From the NCBI GenBank assembly GCA_015233145.1, contig JADFYI010000010.1:1-48006 (forward strand): a stretch of DNA of 48,006 bases. Direction: 5' to 3'. This stretch comes from Candidatus Omnitrophota bacterium (lineage in GTDB: Bacteria; Omnitrophota; Gorgyraeia; Zapsychrales; Fredricksoniimonadaceae). The notes beneath the pieces are model-generated. The model was not told the DNA's origin. It worked only from the letters and a program-made list of their open reading frames with translations, and did no database searches. Shown here in pieces: positions 26,701-34,900 of this stretch. A program made the translations under genes and the position numbers. Each line of letters opens with the position of its first letter. Within the stretch, counting starts at the first letter, position 1.

Positions 26701-28515
26701 AAATTGCTGGGGATTGATTTTGCTGCTTTTTCAGGAGAAGCGCACGAGTTTTTTAATGTTCTCCATCCCGATGACAAAGAAAGGGTGAAATCCACCATAA
26801 CGGGAGCCATGGAGAAAAAAGAAACGTATCAAACAGAATACCGTGTGGTTTGGCCGGACAAAAGCGTTCATTATATTGCCAGCCGCGGCCGGCCCACGTT
26901 TTCAGAGGACGGCCTGGGGATCAGGATGGACGGTGTTATCTGGGATGAGACCGAAAGCAAAGAAGCGGCTCAGGAAATTGTGAAAAGTGAAGAGCGCTTG
27001 CGCATGCTTTTTAAAGTTGCGCCTGATGCGGTTTTTATGCACAGGCAAGATACCATTACCTATGTCAATACTGCGGCCCTTGAATTGTTCGGTGCCGCCT
27101 CTCCAGAAGATCTTGTTGGCCACAGCATCTGGGACAGGTTCCATCCTGATTGCCACCAGAATATCAAGGAGCGTATCCGAAAAATGAAAGAAGAGGGGGG
27201 TGCTGCGCCCATCAAGGACCAAAAATACCTCAGGATCGACGGGAGTGTTGTTGACGTTGAGGTGGCTGCGGTTTCAATTTTTTCCGGGGAACATAAGGAA
27301 GAATTGGTGTTCGTGCGCAACATTACCCAGCGTAAGCAGGCGGAAGCCGCGATACTCAAGGCCAAGGAAGAAGCAGAAGCGGCAAGCCGCGCCAAGAGCG
27401 AATTTCTTTCCAACATGAGCCATGAGATCCGCACGCCTATGAACTCGATTTTAGGGTTCGGGCATCTTTTGCGCCATACCTCTCTCAATGAAAAACAGAA
27501 AAATTTTATCAATGCCATCATGTCCAGCGGCTCACTTTTGTTGAACATTATCAACGATATCCTTGACCTTTCCAAAGTTTCTGCCGGCAAGATGGTCCTG
27601 GAAGAGTCGCCCTTCAATCTCCACCAGAGCCTGATGGATGCCCTTCGAATCACGGAGCCGCAGGTAAAAGCTTCCGTCAGCATGGTGACTGAGATTGATG
27701 AAGCGGCCAGCGGGATTTTCCTGGGTGATTCCGTCAGGCTTCGCCAGGTTTTGATCAATCTTTTGGGAAATGCGGCCAAGTTTACATCCCGGGGGAGCAT
27801 TGTGCTTTCTGTCCGGTGCGAAGGGACTGATGGGAAGCGGGCGCGGTTTCTGTTCTCAGTGCGGGATACCGGGGTGGGAATTCCTGAAAGCAAGTTAAAG
27901 AAAATTTTTGAGCCGTTTGTCCAGGCGGATATGTCCATCACAAGGCAATATGGCGGCACAGGGCTTGGGCTTTCGATCGCAAAGTCTGTTGTGGAAATTA
28001 TGGGCGGAGAGTTTTTGGTGCGTTCAAAGCCCGGGGAGGGCAGCGAGTTTTCATTCTCGATCTGGCTCAAAAAGCCTGATCACCCTAAGTCCGTAGAAGT
28101 TGTCCGGGATGCGCAGGGTGTTCAAAACAAGTGTTCCGGCACCTGTATTCTTGTGGCTGAAGATAATGCCGCGAATCAGGAATTGATAAAGGAATTCGTT
28201 TCAGTCCTGGGATGTGAAGCGGATTACGTTGTCAACGGCCAGGAAGCGGTTGATTCTTTAAGAAAGAATCCCGGAAAATATGACATGTGTTTTATGGATA
28301 TTCAAATGCCGGTGATGGGCGGCATTGAAGCCACCAAGATCATCCGGGATGGTGTTGATAAAGATTTCCCGATTATTGCCCTGACCGCGGCCGCCATGGT
28401 CGGCGAGAAAGAACGGCTTATGGGGTTGGGGATGACCGATTACCTTGCAAAGCCTGTGTTGATTGAGGCCTTGAGGGACAAGATTACGCAATACAAAAGG
28501 ATCCCGGAGAACTGA
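23743..28515 (+). CDS. Giant hybrid histidine kinase with two extracytoplasmic sensor regions
   Basis: This 1590-residue protein reads in order: about seven hydrophobic segments (5-220); a helix (about 230-250) leading to a Cache-like periplasmic region (about 255-415); two helices; a CHASE-like region (about 480-690, with VLGFDLGSEPGLRAGLEMAL); a last helix (about 755-780); and a PAS domain with cysteines 864, 874, 880 and 883. Two more PAS domains follow (about 960-1075 and 1085-1205), then HisKA with His1227 in SNMSHEIRTPMNS, an ATPase domain (NLLGNAAKF, DTGVGIPESKLKKIFEPFVQ, GTGLGLSIAK) and a receiver with Asp1519 in FMDIQMPVMGG. It is followed by a lone receiver and an HPt gene, which fits a multistep phosphorelay. 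A GGAGGCC lies before ATG 23743. The three input layers suggest integration of external and internal signals. Confidence 0.9.
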   Translation: MIADFWKLQMDYVFFVYGLAFLSLCIVVLVRPRLSTERLPWGFLAGFGFLHGANEWLDMLAVSLGDSPEFKALRLVMMAVSFLLLIEFGRQGLKNQGARWPGYWIYIPLIAAVGCSYFEGFDGLNAACRYTLGFSGSVLTGLAFWGEASRLSSAERWPLRWAGVSFLFYSVFSGLIVPKAGFFPASFYNHDSFLLFFKFPVQIMRALCACAGALGIWFSFKQQSRQGQETTKLQSWIVPIMVAVILAVGFGIVNWRGQVADKDQRNRLISQGVAVARTINTERVKALSFSSLDRSNPNFLRLREQMIAYGNAMGLKSIYSMAIRDGHIVFGPENIPENSSLASPPGTVYQEPRREDWEAFKTGRPYTVGPVTDEYGTFVSAGAPVIDSHTGQGLLIIGMDINADLFQAFVTRARLEALYSVFLIVIFFLGGIRLLAWREEDSARKLGPLRYAEAWVTAGVGLIFTIAIVSLVHDEELRSHRQAFWHLAEAQTGEVIEAFSSVRDHELGGLAYFFRGSQSVEPEEYKIFAGPQAMKSSAFAWEWVAAVPADSRERFEAEARQQGAGDFTIYEKNAEGLRVPAAGRPVYYPVRYVEPLAGKEKVLGFDLGSEPGLRAGLEMALRTRLVSATDVIAFPQEGGTPGKYKSIFVFDPVFKNEDLKGFAVVILRPLDLLRQASYFFAANAGLGKTADVDLYQLETGKTPLWLGSSLSKETAAPDTLKPQIFDLKDERNYVCPLFMFGKSYALVVHSQSEAMGLLGIFSVSFALIGLVLTLILALFIRLLINRKFDLERDVLVRTTQLRNKTFELEHERHNLQIIFDSADVGFLLLDETGLIKRANNAIAALIGRDTLGMLLTHPGEALCCIHSLKDKQRCGTMTYCQECPVHNLFLRVLREGGVVSDIEAQKELLLNEKPRSLWLKMSGSLLEMNGARHVLMSFFDITERKLLENDILESRARLQLALRSARMGTWSYDSLTKKRYFDPQTCKLLGIDFAAFSGEAHEFFNVLHPDDKERVKSTITGAMEKKETYQTEYRVVWPDKSVHYIASRGRPTFSEDGLGIRMDGVIWDETESKEAAQEIVKSEERLRMLFKVAPDAVFMHRQDTITYVNTAALELFGAASPEDLVGHSIWDRFHPDCHQNIKERIRKMKEEGGAAPIKDQKYLRIDGSVVDVEVAAVSIFSGEHKEELVFVRNITQRKQAEAAILKAKEEAEAASRAKSEFLSNMSHEIRTPMNSILGFGHLLRHTSLNEKQKNFINAIMSSGSLLLNIINDILDLSKVSAGKMVLEESPFNLHQSLMDALRITEPQVKASVSMVTEIDEAASGIFLGDSVRLRQVLINLLGNAAKFTSRGSIVLSVRCEGTDGKRARFLFSVRDTGVGIPESKLKKIFEPFVQADMSITRQYGGTGLGLSIAKSVVEIMGGEFLVRSKPGEGSEFSFSIWLKKPDHPKSVEVVRDAQGVQNKCSGTCILVAEDNAANQELIKEFVSVLGCEADYVVNGQEAVDSLRKNPGKYDMCFMDIQMPVMGGIEATKIIRDGVDKDFPIIALTAAAMVGEKERLMGLGMTDYLAKPVLIEALRDKITQYKRIPEN

Positions 28516-28552
28516 TGAATCAGGTTTCCAGGGATTAAAAGGGAGGCTCGGT

Positions 28553-28975
28553 ATGCTTTGGAAAAAAAGAAAGACCTGGAAAATTCTTATCGTCGATGAC
28601 AATCTTGCAGACCTCGAACTTTTTAAGGAGGTGCTCAAGGACATGGGGGAAATATACCTGGCGATCAACGGCAGAGAAGCGTGGGACGGGTATATTTCGG
28701 CGTTCAAGCAGGAACAGCCCTTTGATATCATTCTCCTTGACCTGGTGATGCCGGAGATGGACGGGGCCGAGGTTCTTTCCAAGGTGCGTGAGTTTGAAAA
28801 GAAATCCGGGGTTGTTAAAGGCCAGGAGGTTCCGATCGTTATGGTGACGGCTTTTGAAAAGCCGTTTATGAAAGATTTCAACCGCACGTGCGATGATTAC
28901 ATGCTTAAACCCATTGATGTGCTTGGGATTTTGGGCAAGGTAAGGTCGAAAATCGAGGCCAAGGAAAAGGTGTAA
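28553..28975 (+). CDS. Stand-alone receiver-domain protein
   Basis: This 140-residue single receiver domain shows ILIVDDNLADLELF, phosphoacceptor Asp63 in ILLDLVMPEMDG, the Thr in VMVTAFEKP and Lys-Pro in YMLKPIDV. It has no output domain, so it acts by protein contact or as a phosphate shuttle. GGGAGG precedes the ATG. It lies between the hybrid kinase and an HPt gene and is probably part of the same phosphorelay. Confidence 0.88.
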   Translation: MLWKKRKTWKILIVDDNLADLELFKEVLKDMGEIYLAINGREAWDGYISAFKQEQPFDIILLDLVMPEMDGAEVLSKVREFEKKSGVVKGQEVPIVMVTAFEKPFMKDFNRTCDDYMLKPIDVLGILGKVRSKIEAKEKV

Positions 28976-28984
28976 GGAGAAGGC

Positions 28985-29353
28985 GTGCCTATTTCAAAAG
29001 AAAAGTTTAAAAATTTTGTCCGCAGGGATCTCGACGATGTTGTTCAAGAGCTGTGTCTTAAGGAAGGCTCTTATGAGCGTATTTTGAAAATTGCAGTTTC
29101 AACGGCTGATGAAAGAATAACCAGATTGGCTGCGGCGCTGGGAGCTGCGGATTGGCCGACAGCCCAAAAGATTTTTCATGACTTAAAAGGCATGTTTGCG
29201 AATTTTCGCATAGCGCCGTTATCGCAGATGGCGCTGACCATGGAACGCGAAGCCGCCGGCAAAAATGAGGATGGACTTGTTTGGCAAAATTTTGAGGTTT
29301 TTTCGAAACAGTTTCAGGAGTTCAAAGACGTTTTTGAAAATGTTGAGGCATGA
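28985..29353 (+). CDS. HPt-domain phosphotransfer protein
   Basis: This 122-residue all-helical protein has the HPt signature IFHDLKGMFANF, with phosphohistidine His65, followed by LSQMALTMEREAA as the next helix of the four-helix bundle. The start is GTG with AAGGAGAAG upstream, 9 nt after the receiver gene. It should carry phosphate between the receiver of the 1590-residue hybrid kinase and a downstream regulator such as the adjacent lone receiver or the one at 36417. Confidence 0.82.
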   Translation: MPISKEKFKNFVRRDLDDVVQELCLKEGSYERILKIAVSTADERITRLAAALGAADWPTAQKIFHDLKGMFANFRIAPLSQMALTMEREAAGKNEDGLVWQNFEVFSKQFQEFKDVFENVEA

Positions 29354-29412
29354 CGGGTATCCAATGCCGGCAATAAACGGCATTTTAAATAATATTAATA
29401 AATATTTTTTGT

Positions 29413-29475
29413 AATCCTATAAGTTAACCCTTTTATCTGTTCCTTTAAGGGGTTGGTTTATAGGATTCTTTTTTG
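29413..29475 (+). terminator. terminator closing the phosphorelay operon
   Basis: Left arm 29413-29433 pairs with 29447-29467 through 21 positions if G-U pairs are allowed (17 if not), with a 13-nt loop. CTTTTTTGATTTT follows. The outer ten bases, AATCCTATAA and TTATAGGATT, are the same as those of the terminator at 19664-19705. Confidence 0.75.
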
Positions 29476-29551
29476 ATTTTCCTTTGCACTTGCAAAGAGC
29501 AAAGGAAAATCATCGCTGCGAAGCCAAGCTCGAAAGAGTTTGGCGTAGCAG
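29475..29551. repeat. tandem hairpins upstream of ychF
   Basis: First, a perfect 13-bp inverted repeat GATTTTCCTTTGC / GCAAAGGAAAATC (29475-29487, 29499-29511) with an 11-nt loop. Five bases later, a 16-position stem CTGCGAAGCCAAGCTC / GAGTTTGGCGTAGCAG (29516-29531, 29536-29551) with two mismatches and one G-U pair closes a GAAA tetraloop. Neither is followed by a T-run. They could form the end of a read-through transcript, a small RNA or a dispersed repeat. Confidence 0.55.
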
Positions 29552-29666
29552 GATGCCCTTGGGGAGGCAGTGCGCGGCATTGGAACAAATTTGTCGACAG
29601 GAAGCGGTGCGCGAAGTAATATATACGGGATTTTGTTATAATTTTATTAATATAATAAGGAATCTT

Positions 29667-30740
29667 ATGGAAATTGGCATTGTCGGGCTGCCGAATGTCG
29701 GCAAGTCCACACTTTTTAACGCCTTGACAGGCGCGGCCGCTGCCGCTTCAAACTTTCCTTTTACCACCATTGACCCTAACGTTGGTGTTGTGCCTTTGCC
29801 GGATGAGCGCCTTTCCCGGCTTTCCAAAGAATGGAACTCCGCGAAGATTACGCCGGCAGGAATCCGCTTTGTGGATATTGCAGGCCTGGTCAAAGGGGCG
29901 AGCCAGGGCGAAGGGCTGGGGAATAAGTTTTTATCGAATATACGTTCAGTGGATGCTATTGCCCATGTTGTGCGCTGTTTTAAAGACGACAATGTGGTTA
30001 ATGTCATGAATACCCTGGACCCCCGGGATGCCGCTGAAACCATTGAAACCGAGCTTATGCTCGCCGACCTTCAGCAGGCGCAAAAGGCGTATGACAAATG
30101 GATCCGTCCCGCCAAATGCGGCGATAAAGACGCGCAGATCAAGTGCAATGCCCTGGAAACGGTCATGAAGGGGCTGAATGAAGGCGTTTCGGTCCGTGCC
30201 ATAAAAGTTGAAAAAGAGCAAATCGAAGAGTTTCAGTTTTTAACCGGAAAGCCGCTTTTGTATGTGGCTAATACGGATGAAAATAACGTGGATGAAAAGC
30301 TTTTGGTTCCTTTGCGTGAACGCGCGGCAAAAGAGGGCGCCACCCTTATTCCGTTATGCACCAAGTTTGAGGCTGAAATCGTCCAGCTTCCGCCTGAAGA
30401 GCGCAAGGAATATTACGATGCCGCAGGCATCGGCACTCCGGGGCTCGCGCGTTTGGCACAGGCCGGCCGTGAACTTTTGGGGCTCATTTGTTTCTTTACC
30501 GCCGGAGAACAGGAAACCCGCGCGTGGCTGATCCCCCAGGGAACAGCAGCTGTGAAAGCCGCAGGCAAGATCCATTCTGACATTGAACGCGGATTTATCC
30601 GCGCGGAAATTTACCGTTATAAAGACTTAGTCGAGCTGGGCTCTTATAAAGCCATCCAGGAAGCCAAGAAAATCACCCTCGAAGGCAAAGATTACCAAAT
30701 TCAAGAGGGCGACGTGGTGTATTTTCGTTTTAGTGTTTAA
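29667..30740 (+). CDS. ychF: Ribosome-binding ATPase YchF
   Basis: YchF (357 residues, usual length) is an Obg-family P-loop protein that prefers ATP and binds ribosomes. It shows the P-loop GLPNVGKS (7-14), the switch region NFPFTTIDPNVGVV, FVDIAGLVKGASQGEGLGNKFL, the NxxE motif in YVANTDEN and the C-terminal TGS domain ending in VYFRFSV. I chose ATG 29667 because the P-loop must lie near the N-terminus and AAGGA precedes it. The next gene, prfB, starts 8 nt later. Confidence 0.95.
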   Translation: MEIGIVGLPNVGKSTLFNALTGAAAAASNFPFTTIDPNVGVVPLPDERLSRLSKEWNSAKITPAGIRFVDIAGLVKGASQGEGLGNKFLSNIRSVDAIAHVVRCFKDDNVVNVMNTLDPRDAAETIETELMLADLQQAQKAYDKWIRPAKCGDKDAQIKCNALETVMKGLNEGVSVRAIKVEKEQIEEFQFLTGKPLLYVANTDENNVDEKLLVPLRERAAKEGATLIPLCTKFEAEIVQLPPEERKEYYDAAGIGTPGLARLAQAGRELLGLICFFTAGEQETRAWLIPQGTAAVKAAGKIHSDIERGFIRAEIYRYKDLVELGSYKAIQEAKKITLEGKDYQIQEGDVVYFRFSV

Positions 30741-30748
30741 AGGAAAAA

Positions 30749-31850
30749 ATGAACGAGTTATTAAACCGCAAGATTGAATCCTTGTCCCAGAAACTTTCCG
30801 ACCTCAGGGGGTTTCTTTGACCTTCCCAAACAGTCGGCCCGAATCCGTGAAATAGAAGATGCCATGGCAGGCGCTGGTTTTTGGGACCGTCAGGAAGAAG
30901 CCAACAGGCTCATTAAGGAATTAAAAGGCCTTAAAAATATCATGGATCCGATGAAGGATGCTGAAAAGCGCCTCCATGATGCCAAAGAGCTTTTGCAGCT
31001 TTCCGAGGGTGATGAAGACATGGAGCGCCAGATTGAGCATGAGGCCGAAGTATTGGCAGGCGTTATTGCAGCGTTGGAGATTCAGGTGCTTCTTTCCGGC
31101 CCTTATGATAATAACAATGCTATTTTGAGCCTTAACTCCGGTGCCGGCGGCACAGAGTCGTGCGATTGGACAAGCATGCTTTTTCGCATGTACACCCGCT
31201 GGGCGGAATCCAAGGGCTATAAGGTTACGGTGTTCGATGTCCTTGCGGGTGAAGAGGCGGGCATTAAAAATGTTTCCCTGCGCATTGAGGGCGATAAAGT
31301 GTACGGGTATCTCAAGGCTGAAAAAGGCGTTCACCGGCTGGTACGCATATCGCCGTTTGATGCCAACAAGCGCCGGCACACATCGTTTGCTTCGGTAGAT
31401 GTGATCCCGGAAATTGATGACGATATCCAGGTGGATATTAACCCTGATGATTTAAAGGTGGATGTTTTTCGTTCTTCCGGTCCCGGCGGCCAGAGCGTCA
31501 ATACCGCAGACTCGGCCGTGCGCATCACGCACATGCCGACCGGCATTGTGGTCCAGAGCCAGGTGGAACGTTCCCAGCTCCAGAATAAGGTTCAGTGCAT
31601 GAAAGTCCTTAAGGCGAAATTGTTTGAACTTAAACAGGAGGCGCTGGATAATGAACTTGCCGCTGAAGCAGGCAAAAAGCAGAAGATCGAATGGGGCAGC
31701 CAGATCCGTTCCTACGTCCTTCAACCGTATCAGATGATTAAAGATCACCGTACCGAGGCTGAAACCGGAAGCGTCCAGAAAGTCCTTGATGGTGATATTG
31801 ACATGTTTATAGAAGCGTTTTTAAAAATGCGCCCCGGTGAAAAGGCATAG
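30749..31850 (+). CDS. prfB: Peptide chain release factor 2, with programmed +1 frameshift
   Basis: RF2 (366 residues after frameshifting) releases proteins at UGA and UAA. Translation starts at ATG 30749 (AAAGGA upstream). It meets an in-frame TGA at 30818-30820 within AGGGGGTTTCTTTGAC, the classic autoregulatory site: an internal Shine-Dalgarno AGGGGG, the slippery CTT and a TGA followed by C. Skipping base 30818 continues in frame as GAC CTT CCC to the stop at 31850. Domain 2 has the SPF anticodon motif (201-203) and domain 3 has GGQ (246-248), at the places known in E. coli. Low RF2 lets ribosomes pause at the TGA and shift, so RF2 sets its own level. A start at 30774 read in the downstream frame alone would miss the true N-terminus. 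Confidence 0.96.
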
Positions 31851-31868
31851 TTATAATTTGGAGACGAT

Positions 31869-34800
31869 ATGATATTAGATTCTTTTATTAAAAAACCTGT
31901 TATTAAAAGTGCGCGTGCTCACATTGCGCGTTTGAGCCCCAAGGTCAACATTCATCTTCACGATGAGTCGCCGTTGCCTTCTATCCATGAGGTCAAGCGA
32001 TTGAGCGGCCGGGTTTCTCAAATTAATGCTTTTGAGGAAGGGATTGCCCGCCTGACGAATGATGAGCTCAAGGCCAAGACTGCGGAGTTCAGGGCGCGGC
32101 TTGAAAAAGCCGTCAGTATCGAGAAAGCCGACCTTGCGCGTGTCCGCGCGCAGTATCTTGAGGCCACAAATATTGACGAGCGCCAGGCCTTCAAGGACGA
32201 AATGAAACGCCGTGAAAAAGAGCTTTATCAGGGAAAACAACATGCCCTGGATGAGATTCTCCCTGAAGCGTTTGCGGTTGTGCGTGAAACCGGCAAAAGA
32301 TTGATGAACATGCGGCATTTTGATGTCCAGCTTATCGGCGGCATGGTGCTTCATTACGGCAATATCGCGGAAATGACAACCGGTGAAGGTAAAACACTTG
32401 TGGCGACCCTTCCTGCCTATTTGAACGCCCTGACCGGAGACGGGGTGCATGTCGTGACAGTGAACGATTATCTCGCCCGTCGCGACCGTGAATGGATGGG
32501 GCCGATTTATGAATTCCTGGGGTTGACGATCGGCGTTATCCAGCATGATATGGGGCCTGAGCAGCGCCAGAAAGCCTACGGCTGTGATATTACCTACGGC
32601 ACCAATAATGAATTTGGGTTTGATTACCTGCGCGATAACATGGTGACGTATAAAGAAGAAATGGTGCAACGGCCGCATCATTTTGCCATTGTTGACGAGG
32701 TGGACAGCATTCTCGTGGATGAGGCGCGCACACCGCTCATTATTTCCGGCCCCGCGGAAGAGTCTACCGACAAATATTATACGGCGTATAACATTTCCCT
32801 GCAGTTAAACGGCCGGCGCGTGACCGAGTCCGAGGAGATTGATGCCAAGCACAAGGGGCTCGATTTGAGCAAAGGCTATGATTACCTTGCCGAAGAAAAG
32901 GGCAAGTCGATTTCCCTGACCGAAGCCGGCGAAGAAAAAGCCGCTAAAATGTTTAATGTCCCGAACCTCCATGACATGGAAACCATTGAGTACCGCCACC
33001 ATATCCTTCAGGCATTGCGTGCCAAAGAGTTTTTCCATCTGGATACGGATTATGTTGTCCAGGAGGGCAAGGTTGTGATTGTGGATGAATTTACCGGCCG
33101 CATGATGCCGGGCCGCCGCTGGTCGGACGGGCTCCATCAGGCTGTGGAAGCGCAGGAAGGCATCAAGATCGAGCGTGAAAACCAGACGCTCGCCACAATT
33201 ACTTTCCAGAATTATTTCCGCATGTACGCCAAATTGTCAGGCATGACCGGAACCGCGTATACCGAGGCCAATGAGTTTAAGCAGATTTACAATCTGGATG
33301 TTGTGGTGATCCCAACGAACAGGCCTTTGCAGCGCGTCAATTATCCGGATTGCATTTACCGCACGGCGCGGGAGAAGTTTGCGGCCGTTGTGAAAGAAAT
33401 CGAAACCTGCCATGACAAAGGCCAGCCGGTCCTCGTGGGTACTATTACGATTGAAAAGTCTGAATTGCTGTCTCAAATGCTTAAAAGCCGCGGCATCAAG
33501 CACCAGGTTTTAAATGCCAAGTATCACGAGCTTGAAGCGTCTATTATTTCACAGGCCGGTCGTCATAAAGGGGTTACGATCGCCACCAACATGGCAGGCC
33601 GCGGTACCGACATCATGCTCGGCGGAAATGCCGAGTTTATGGCCAAGGCCCTGGCTGTGCAAAAAATTGAAGAGGCCAAAAAGAATGACGAACAGCCTCC
33701 TGAGCATGAACAGCTGGTCAACCAGTTTTTAAAACAGTTCCGCGATCAGGTCAAAAAAGAGCGGGAACTGGTGACCGCAGCCGGCGGGCTCCATATTATC
33801 GGCACAGAACGCCATGAATCGCGGCGTATTGATAACCAGCTGCGCGGCCGTTCCGGCCGTCAGGGCGATCCGGGCGCGTCGCGTTTTTATGTCGCGCTTG
33901 AAGACGACCTGATGCGTCTTTTTGCCGGCGACAGCCTCAAGGCCATGATGGAGAGGCTAGGGTTTGAAGAGGGGCAGGTGATTGAGTCGCCCATGGTCTC
34001 AGGCGCCATTGAAATTGCGCAGAAGCGCGTTGAAACATTCAACTTTGAAATCAGAAAACAGCTTTTGGAATACGACGGCACCATGAACAAACAGCGCGAG
34101 GTTATTTACAGCCTTCGCCGTTCCATTATCGAGGGAGAGGACACCCGCGAGCTTATTCTGGAATCAGTCCAGGCCACGGTCGAGGAATCGGTCAGGTTTT
34201 ATCTTTCCACAGAAACCCGGCATGAACCTGATAGGGAAGGCCTTTTTGCCTATGTGCTGTCAAAGTTTGGTTTTGACTTAGCGCCCTTTGCCCGAGACCT
34301 TGATGGGCTTCCGGCGGAAAATATCACGGCGTTCATCTGCCAGAAGCTGGCTGAGCATTACAGCCAAAAAGAAGCCTCGATGGGCAAAGATCAGATCAGG
34401 CACCTGGAAAGAATGTTTCTGTTGCACACCATTGATACCAAATGGAAAGACCATCTTTACGCCATGGACCGGATGAAAGAGGGCATGGGGCTTCGCGCGC
34501 TCGGGCAAAGAGACCCGCTCGTGGAATACAAGCGCGAAGGCTTTAGGATGTTCCAGGCCATGTTTGATACAATTCACATCAATGTGGCGGAAATGATTTT
34601 TAAGCTCCGTCCTGTGGAAGAAGAGCCGCAGATGAAAAGTGTTTTTGGCACGCGCCAGGAAGCCGTGCACCAGGAATTTTCCGGCCTGACCGGCAGGATT
34701 GACCCGGGCGCTCCTTCTCAGCCTGGATTTGCTCCGCAGGGCGAGGCTTTAAGCGGTATGCTTAAAGGCCCTCAAGCGTCCAAGGCGAGCCAGCCATCGG

Positions 34801-34877
34801 GCCAGCCCAAGGTCGGCCGTAACGATGACTGCCCGTGCGGCAGCGGCAAGAAGTATAAGAAGTGTTGCGGGAAATAG
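31869..34877 (+). CDS. secA: Preprotein translocase ATPase SecA
   Basis: SecA (1002 residues, longer than the 900 of E. coli) drives proteins through SecYEG. It has Walker A TTGEGKTLVATLPAYL (about 170-185), Walker B DEVDSILVDEARTPL, the GMTGTAYTEANEF block, NMAGRGTDIMLGG of the second motor domain, the helical wing and scaffold, a poorly conserved linker (about 920-980) and a C-terminal zinc tail NDDCPCGSGKKYKKCCGK that binds SecB or ribosomes. About 45 extra residues precede the usual start, LTNDELKAKT at about 62. A ribosome site GGAGACG lies before ATG 31869. It is 18 nt after prfB, in one run with lnt. Confidence 0.96.
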   Translation: MILDSFIKKPVIKSARAHIARLSPKVNIHLHDESPLPSIHEVKRLSGRVSQINAFEEGIARLTNDELKAKTAEFRARLEKAVSIEKADLARVRAQYLEATNIDERQAFKDEMKRREKELYQGKQHALDEILPEAFAVVRETGKRLMNMRHFDVQLIGGMVLHYGNIAEMTTGEGKTLVATLPAYLNALTGDGVHVVTVNDYLARRDREWMGPIYEFLGLTIGVIQHDMGPEQRQKAYGCDITYGTNNEFGFDYLRDNMVTYKEEMVQRPHHFAIVDEVDSILVDEARTPLIISGPAEESTDKYYTAYNISLQLNGRRVTESEEIDAKHKGLDLSKGYDYLAEEKGKSISLTEAGEEKAAKMFNVPNLHDMETIEYRHHILQALRAKEFFHLDTDYVVQEGKVVIVDEFTGRMMPGRRWSDGLHQAVEAQEGIKIERENQTLATITFQNYFRMYAKLSGMTGTAYTEANEFKQIYNLDVVVIPTNRPLQRVNYPDCIYRTAREKFAAVVKEIETCHDKGQPVLVGTITIEKSELLSQMLKSRGIKHQVLNAKYHELEASIISQAGRHKGVTIATNMAGRGTDIMLGGNAEFMAKALAVQKIEEAKKNDEQPPEHEQLVNQFLKQFRDQVKKERELVTAAGGLHIIGTERHESRRIDNQLRGRSGRQGDPGASRFYVALEDDLMRLFAGDSLKAMMERLGFEEGQVIESPMVSGAIEIAQKRVETFNFEIRKQLLEYDGTMNKQREVIYSLRRSIIEGEDTRELILESVQATVEESVRFYLSTETRHEPDREGLFAYVLSKFGFDLAPFARDLDGLPAENITAFICQKLAEHYSQKEASMGKDQIRHLERMFLLHTIDTKWKDHLYAMDRMKEGMGLRALGQRDPLVEYKREGFRMFQAMFDTIHINVAEMIFKLRPVEEEPQMKSVFGTRQEAVHQEFSGLTGRIDPGAPSQPGFAPQGEALSGMLKGPQASKASQPSGQPKVGRNDDCPCGSGKKYKKCCGK

Positions 34878-34900
34878 TTTATTGGGCAGATTTATATATT

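Larger units (their letters stand above)
29354..29666. other. 313-nt intergenic region with three consecutive hairpins
   Basis: Between the HPt gene and ychF the sequence holds a terminator hairpin (29413-29467), a 13-bp perfect hairpin (29475-29487 with 29499-29511) and a GAAA-capped hairpin (29516-29531 with 29536-29551). It then continues with GC-rich sequence and a perfect TATAAT (29637-29642) 24 nt before the ychF start. An open frame runs in from upstream into ychF, but the hairpins and the -10 make that extension unlikely. Confidence 0.6.

Noticed and set aside
27060..28070. 336-codon open frame on the minus strand inside the hybrid kinase gene.
   Set aside because: It is opposite HisKA and ATPase motifs and has Ser/Arg/Pro-rich composition typical of an antisense shadow.
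29484..29666. 61-codon extension of ychF, open in frame.
   Set aside because: It would precede the P-loop by an extra segment not seen in the family and runs through two strong hairpins and a TATAAT.
30774..30818. Start of prfB in the downstream frame (MNPCPRNF...).
   Set aside because: The true N-terminus is encoded in the upstream frame from 30749 and joined by the programmed frameshift.
31875..32681. 268-codon open frame on the minus strand inside secA.
   Set aside because: It is opposite the highly conserved SecA motor region and has no motif or ribosome site.
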